The translations under genes were made by a program, and so were the position numbers. A DNA stretch of 60,000 nucleotides from Strigamia acuminata (Eukaryota > Arthropoda > Chilopoda > Geophilomorpha > Linotaeniidae), in assembly GCA_949358305.1 (NCBI GenBank), contig OX442316.1, positions 1,490,001 through 1,550,000 of the forward strand. The letters run 5' to 3'. The notes beneath the pieces were generated by a model. That model worked only from the letters and a program-made list of their open reading frames with translations, did no database searches and was not told the DNA's origin. Numbering within the stretch: position 1 is the stretch's first letter; each line of letters opens with the position of its first letter. This document shows positions 51,721 to 60,000 of the stretch, one piece after another.

Positions 51721-52754
51721 TAACTGTCAGTTTTGGTTGGGAAATATAATAAAGGTAATAATACAAAACATACAATTGTTAAACTTAAATATTGTCCCCA
51801 GGAAGTAATTAGGAAGTTAAGGAATTGTTAAGCTCTCCTATAAAATAAACACCAAAATATTTATTGACAATTCTATTGACAATTCATTGACAATTTTAGA
51901 ATTTTTTGATTTAACTTTTATTTAAATTTTCAATTTTTTTGTTGAAAATTATTGAGAAGTCAAAAGTAACAATGAAAATAAAGAATCTGACATAATTAGC
52001 AATTCCATACTTTCCCAGTCGTTTTATGCAATTATAACTGTAGTGAGATATATTTGGCACAATGCAATTACACATTGATCATCTCTAAAGTATAATTTTC
52101 AATAATTCTTTTGTTATTTAGTCACAATTGGGAGTTAATTGTCTCTAAGTCATGATACAGATTTAAATAAAACATAATCCTAAACTAAAATGGCAAAAGT
52201 TGACATTGAAGCAATTATATTGTGTTGGAAAATATGGGAAAATGTGGGAAAATTGGTTTTTAACTTCGTTCTTGCAATAACTCTCTAGGTCTGCATCACA
52301 CGTGCTTTGGAATTTTTTCCTTCTTACAAGTTGCCGAAACTTTTTCCGTCTGGTGGACTCCCCCAACTCTCTAGTTTCGTTTAGCCATCCTTTGATCATT
52401 TCATCGGATTTGTTTGTGAAACGGGACTTGGGTGGCTTGTGTGATTAGTATGTGGGTAGGATGTTGCTTCCTTTTGCTTCTTGTAGTGACTTGATAAGTC
52501 CTTGATAATAACCATACTAAACAAACATAATGCAATACTTGCCATAGCAAAAACAACAAAGTTTAGAAAACTTATGAAAAGGAGTCGTATTCTAAATTGG
52601 TAATAGTAGTAATGTCTGACCTGGCGAGAAATGTTTTTTTGGCAAAACATGGTTCTGAATCAGAAAATCACGCCTGTTTTTTAGTGTTTTAATTTGTCTT
52701 ATACCGCGAAACTATAAAAAAAAATATAATTGTAAAAAAAAAAAAAAAAAAAAA

Positions 52755-53261
52755 CTCTTTACTTACATCTTGCATTAACCAATTCTGCCAGTATTAATCC
52801 ATGTAGATTTTCTAAATAAACAATTTTTAATTGTAACACTTTACAATTTTTTATAATGATACATGAAATAGTCCCTGGTTGGTTTACTTAATGTTATTCC
52901 ACCCCTGCATGTTGGTAATTTCTGAGTTAGTAGAATGTCTCTTAGAGTATCCACTTGTGTAATGCGAGAGTTGTTCTTGAACTAAACAAAAGAATAGAAT
53001 TTTATTATTATATTATAATTCTATTGTAAAAATATTACTTCTTTAGTTTGTATAAGGTGCTCTAAACTTCTTTTCAGTGCTTTTTTTTACTTTCGATTTT
53101 CGAAGTAACATTCGAGAGCAAGTATCTGGACATTGTGGCGGCGTATGGCGGCTGGGTCCAGTTTCTTCTTCGCCGCTCCGTCGACGACGCGTTTCATATT
53201 TTTGGTGTTATTCACAAAGTGAGTGAATTTTTCACTCACTTTCTAAACTTTTGAAATGTAG
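52755..53261. other. Spacer with an exon-like open segment at 53106-53219
   Basis: Mostly AT-rich. A GC-richer stretch, 53106-53219, is open and ends in CACAAA/GTGAGT, a consensus donor. It would encode VTFESKYLDIVAAYGGWVQF, then LLRRSVDDAFHIFGVIHK. The left acceptor (TTTTCGAAG) is weak. I do not assign a family and treat it as a possible stray exon. Confidence 0.35.
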
Positions 53262-53452
53262 TAGTACACTTGCTTTGTGATGCTTGACACTGGGAAACTA
53301 GATTACCGAAATAAATTTATTAAATAATTTTAAATAGTGTCAAGTTTTAAATGTTAACTCACTGTCTGGAATAGGTTAGTTATTCCACGCCTGTCGTTTC
53401 TTGGTTTCTTCCTTGTTCCGAATTAAATAATAAGTCTGTAAAAGAAGACCCC
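53262..53452 (-). repeat. Inverted copy of the copia LTR-like unit
   Basis: On the minus strand it matches 13378-13575, including AAGGGGTCTTCTTTTACAGA, GGCAGGCGTGG and CTAGTTTCCCAGTGTCAAGC. No copia coding sequence is attached on this strand, so it may be a solo LTR. Confidence 0.75.
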
Positions 53453-54136
53453 TTACTTCAGCATTATAACGTGTCTTGGGAGCGGATTATTTAATCTCCT
53501 GAAAAAAGCATTAAGTAATGAATAAATTATAATTGATGTAAATTAGATTTATTTACTTCACCTAGTACGTAGAAAGCAAGAGCCCAATTTCGTGAGTAGT
53601 TTTAGAATAAATCGCTATAACTGCCGCAAATAACAGTGGGTCAGAAATTTGTATTGCCGTCAATTCGTCTGTAGTTAAATAATTCATTTTGTATGTTCTA
53701 CTTACAAGTTAGATGTGCAAATGTAAAAGATTGCGTGGGCAAGTTCAATAATTGTTTATTTAAAATTTAAAATTATATTACCTGTAACTTATATACGCCA
53801 AGAAGCCAAAAAACATAGTAAAACACATACCAATTTGAAGTGCTGCAATATAAAATCTTTAGAACAAACTTTTGTTTTGCATTGTAAACCATTCTCAAAT
53901 ATCGAAAATGGTCGTAAACACAGCGTTCTAAATTCGGCGCCGTTTAGTCTAACTTCCATATTTGCTCGAAGTTGTGTTTTCCAACTCTTCAATTGGTAAA
54001 AGCGGAAAATATATGTCCCATATCTCGTTCCAGTGGATATTTTGCAGAGCTGGCATTAAGCCGTGGTCACGATTAATCTGTTCTTTAACGGCTAAAATCG
54101 TAGTTGTGTTGATATTTTCTAAAAATTAAAAACACC
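53453..54136. other. Spacer
   Basis: AT-rich DNA, no supported gene. The minus frame 53789-53992 is short and unrecognised. Confidence 0.4.
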
Positions 54137-54655
54137 TGTGGATCCTTGTCCAAGTGTCAGTTCGTTGTGCACGTCGCACAACAAGGTGTCCAGTTGTGAA
54201 GGTTCTGCAACACATCCCTGCAACATGGGAGCGCCAAATTACAACCACAAACAAAGGTGCCTTCCACCAATGGGCTCCAAAATACAATCCCAAATGAAGG
54301 GAATTTCCCATACGTGGCCCTGGTTCAGTATAAGTCGGCTTCACTTCTCCACTGTTTCCTTTTATGTGCTGCCAATGGACAGCTTCTTAGGATGTGTTTG
54401 CTCATGGTGCTAAAAATACATTCATTTGTGTTAACAAAGTATGCATCAAAAACGCTTTAATATCAGTCTGTCTTCGCCCTCGTTCTGAGCAAAACTGTTC
54501 GCAATTATGTCTGGAACGGTGGCCTGAAAGTGGTAACTTGCACTTATGGTATCAATTAATCTAACTGACTTCATATAACTTTCTTTTATAATGCAACTAT
54601 TGCCAAGCAAATGACATCGATGTGTTGCAGCAGTGTGGATGTGCATTTTATGACT
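54137..54655 (+). mobile_element. Third, fragmentary copy of the retroposon
   Basis: It aligns with parts of 50356-51030 in the same orientation. Shared pieces are GTGAAGGTT(G/C)TGCAACACATCC, TTTCCTTTTATGTGCTGCCAA, AAATACATTCATTTGTGTTAACAAA and GCAACTATTGCCAAGCAAATGACA. More diverged than the other two copies, and lacking both ends. Confidence 0.65.
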
Positions 54656-56344
54656 TGACACATGTGAGAGAAGAGCTAGAAGCGCTGCGCGTTGGGGGGA
54701 ACAATCCTAGCCGCTTCCTCAAACAGATTCAAACCTTAGCACGGCTCAAAATATATGAGACAGGCGCCGAAGTCGAGACGTAGAAAACGAAACTAAAACG
54801 AGCAAAGGCGAGGTTGTGACCAGCTGCCCCCCCAGGCTGATCACTCACCTGCGATACAAGGCCCTTAGTGCAGCTTTAGCGCCTCGTGTCTCACGCAGCC
54901 TGTTGCGGTCCTCCGCAACCAGGTGGAGCTGTGGGCCGTTGGTTCCACCAAGCGGGACCCGGAAGTGGTAAATACACCTGAGACACCACATCATACCCCT
55001 AGACAACAATAAAACTATAATAATTGAAGTAAACTGAGATCTTACCAATTAAAACCTCAGTTACTTGATGCTTTTTCAAGACTTATACTTTAAAATAACA
55101 AATAATAACCAAGTTCTCAAAATAACTCTCAATTTAATAAAGCTCTTTCAAACGGAAGTATTCCGACCCGGAATAATTTACAATGATAAAATATATTACG
55201 AAATAATACATCGCGAGATATTACTCGACTTTAATAACAGTGATAAGGTTAATAATTAAACATACGACTTAAACACGAAATAAGTTATTAGAATTAATTG
55301 GGAAATGAGAATGAAAACACTAGTAATGAAAATAATTGATTCTGTTCGGAATTGCCTGAGCGCACGTCGCATTCTCGGCGTCAATTCGGAACTGGACTCG
55401 AGCTTTGGTCCTCGTTTTGGTTATTGTCACGGGCGCTGGAACGTCCGGAATGGCGATTACTTCCACGTACTCCGGTCCTTCTCTCGTCTCGTTGGCGGAG
55501 ACGTCCTGAGCTAACTCGACAAGCTTGGGGATTGTGGCTAACGGAATTTCTCCACTGGTGTGAGCGGATACACAACGTTAACGGAATTCCGTTAAATCAA
55601 TTGGGAAATCCCGTAAATTAGATACGCTTACGTCGGGCAACTTGGTGAGATTCCCTCCTTCGATTCTTCGCTTGCTGCGGCGTCGGATGAGCGTCGAAGC
55701 CATGGCTGGCTGGAAACTCGTGACTCTTTCTTTGGAAAAGAGTGTAGTCCTGTCTTTTTTGCGGTGAAGATGATAGCCGAATGTGACTCGAAATAACCGT
55801 GTGTTATTTCAAGTAATGAGTCCAAAATCTAAGTAGAAAACTTCTCCAAACAAACAAGATTTGTAGTAAAATGCAAGTGTGTTTTTGGGAGGTTGTTTCA
55901 GGTTCAGATTCAGGTTTAGACAAGTTTTAGAGAAGATTCACCTCATGCTAACAGGATGTAGCATTTCCTGTAGCCCTGGATTTCTACAGTTTCCACCATA
56001 ACCATAGGGGCTACATCCTGTGATACCTGGATAATCTTGCAACTCTTTTAGCACCAACTAAATTTATTACAAAATTACAGTATTAAGGAAATTCCTTTTT
56101 TCATGGTAATTTGGGATTACCACATAATAACTAAACCTGTGTCTCTGTGTGTGTTGCGTCCAGCATCACGTAGTGTTGTTCGCGAACTAAGATCGCGACA
56201 CTTTTACGCAAAAAACGAACTTAGTTCACTTTTAAGAGTGAACTTGAACGAAGTTTGCGTTCACCATGTTTTATGATAAAAACTGTACGTAGTTTGCAGG
56301 GGCAAATCCAAAACACATTCCTGAATCTCGTATCTAACAATTTC
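54656..56344. other. Spacer with GC-rich unclassified sequence and a hairpin
   Basis: The stretches 54662-54980 and 55330-55760 are GC-rich with short frames on both strands; they look like old element sequence, but I cannot classify them. At 55952-56020, CAGGATGTAGC and GCTACATCCTG form an 11-bp inverted repeat enclosing a smaller one (CTGTAG/CTACAG), a nested stem-loop. At 56176 TGTTCGCGAAC resembles hAT-type terminal sequence, but no partner end was found. Confidence 0.4.
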
Positions 56345-56350
56345 TTTATT
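56345..56350 (-). terminator. Putative Pax3/7 poly(A) signal
   Basis: TTTATT on the plus strand is AATAAA on the minus strand, about 415 bp after the Pax stop. Confidence 0.45.
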
Positions 56351-56764
56351 GGCATTCATTTTCAATTTATTTCCAAACACTAAACTACTAAAAGTTCAAA
56401 ATATAAAATTTCTCTTCTTAATAATGTTGATAATAATAATATTAATGTAACATACTCTAAGATATCTACTTCCTTGAATATCATTTCACGATAACGGTAC
56501 GAGAAGGACATGTTTGTACTCTTTTTTGGTATCTTAAAATCTCGACTAGATAATTAATCTAATCATATTCCAACAACAAGTTAAACAATTTCCATTTTAT
56601 CCCTAATTGGCAAGAGACGCCGCTAACACGAGCGCATCTCCGCCGCGATACTGAAGTTTACATAATTAGGATATACTAGCAATCTTTTTAAGGAGATCCA
56701 TGTAGTTCCAAGGCACTTGATAGTCTAAGTCTTTGGTCCAAAGTCCAAAACAGTCTAAGGTAGC

Positions 56765-60000
<3,236 letters not shown>

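Larger units (their letters stand above)
49137..52754 (+). mobile_element. Poly(A)-tailed retroposon, longer copy
   Basis: Starts at AAACAACTCGCTG inside the copia remnant and ends in an A-run at 52734-52754. It aligns in inverted orientation with 14613-16372, both at the 5' block (49137-50822) and at the 3' block (52432-52754). The central 50822-52432 is absent from that copy, but 50860-51030 recurs in the third copy near 54.5 kb. A 30-bp minisatellite (49736-49860) and a 21-bp minisatellite (51228-51335) lie inside. A short frame at 49284-49490 is conserved with the antisense of the other copy, but it is not a convincing protein. There is no RT motif. Confidence 0.7.

Noticed and set aside
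56170-56280. hAT-like terminal sequence (TAGTGTTGTTCGCGAAC)
   Set aside because: No opposite end or transposase found in the window.

Overview
The window is nuclear DNA of an animal. It has intron-rich protein genes with GT-AG splice sites, AT-rich introns of about 50-1,200 bp, AATAAA poly(A) signals and many retroelements. The slowly evolving HERC2 and a Pax3/7 gene whose product carries an OAR tail fit a bilaterian. Abundant Ty3/gypsy and Ty1/copia elements and compact introns suggest an invertebrate, perhaps an arthropod or another ecdysozoan. I cannot name the species.

Layout. 1-13.6 kb is retroelement territory. A young, nearly complete Ty3/gypsy element (1023-8835; two 517-bp LTRs with one difference seen, ATAC target duplication) sits inside older repeat DNA. 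It is followed by an unrecognised 427-codon ORF flanked by two diverged ~400-bp direct repeats, then a decayed Ty1/copia pol. 13.6-19.4 kb holds minisatellites, an inverted copy of a poly(A)-tailed retroposon, a broken antisense copy of one HERC2 exon, and otherwise little. 19.4-45.5 kb is one gene on the plus strand, a complete HERC2 (giant HECT E3 ubiquitin ligase) in about 62 exons, roughly 4,900 residues by summing my exon estimates. All landmark domains are present: three RCC1-like propellers, cytochrome-b5-like, MIB/HERC2, UBA-like, CPH, ZZ, DOC and HECT. 45.8-46.9 kb is a short polyadenylated histone H2A variant with an upstream non-coding exon and a YY1-type promoter motif. 47-55 kb returns to repeats: an orphan exon, a second copia ruin, a longer copy of the retroposon and a third fragment. 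56.3-60 kb, minus strand, is the 3' half of a Pax3/7 (paired/gooseberry type) gene from the homeodomain to the stop; its paired-domain exons lie beyond the right edge.

The genes share no pathway that I can show. HERC2 acts in ubiquitin signalling and DNA repair, H2A in chromatin, and Pax3/7 in developmental transcription. The most unusual signal is structural. Minisatellites in HERC2 introns and nearby spacers have unrelated sequences, yet their unit lengths cluster at 21 bp and about 31 bp (two and three helical turns), with A-runs and T-runs alternating about every 10 bp. Many non-tandem introns show the same alternation. This resembles the periodic An/Tn clusters known from nematode germline genes.
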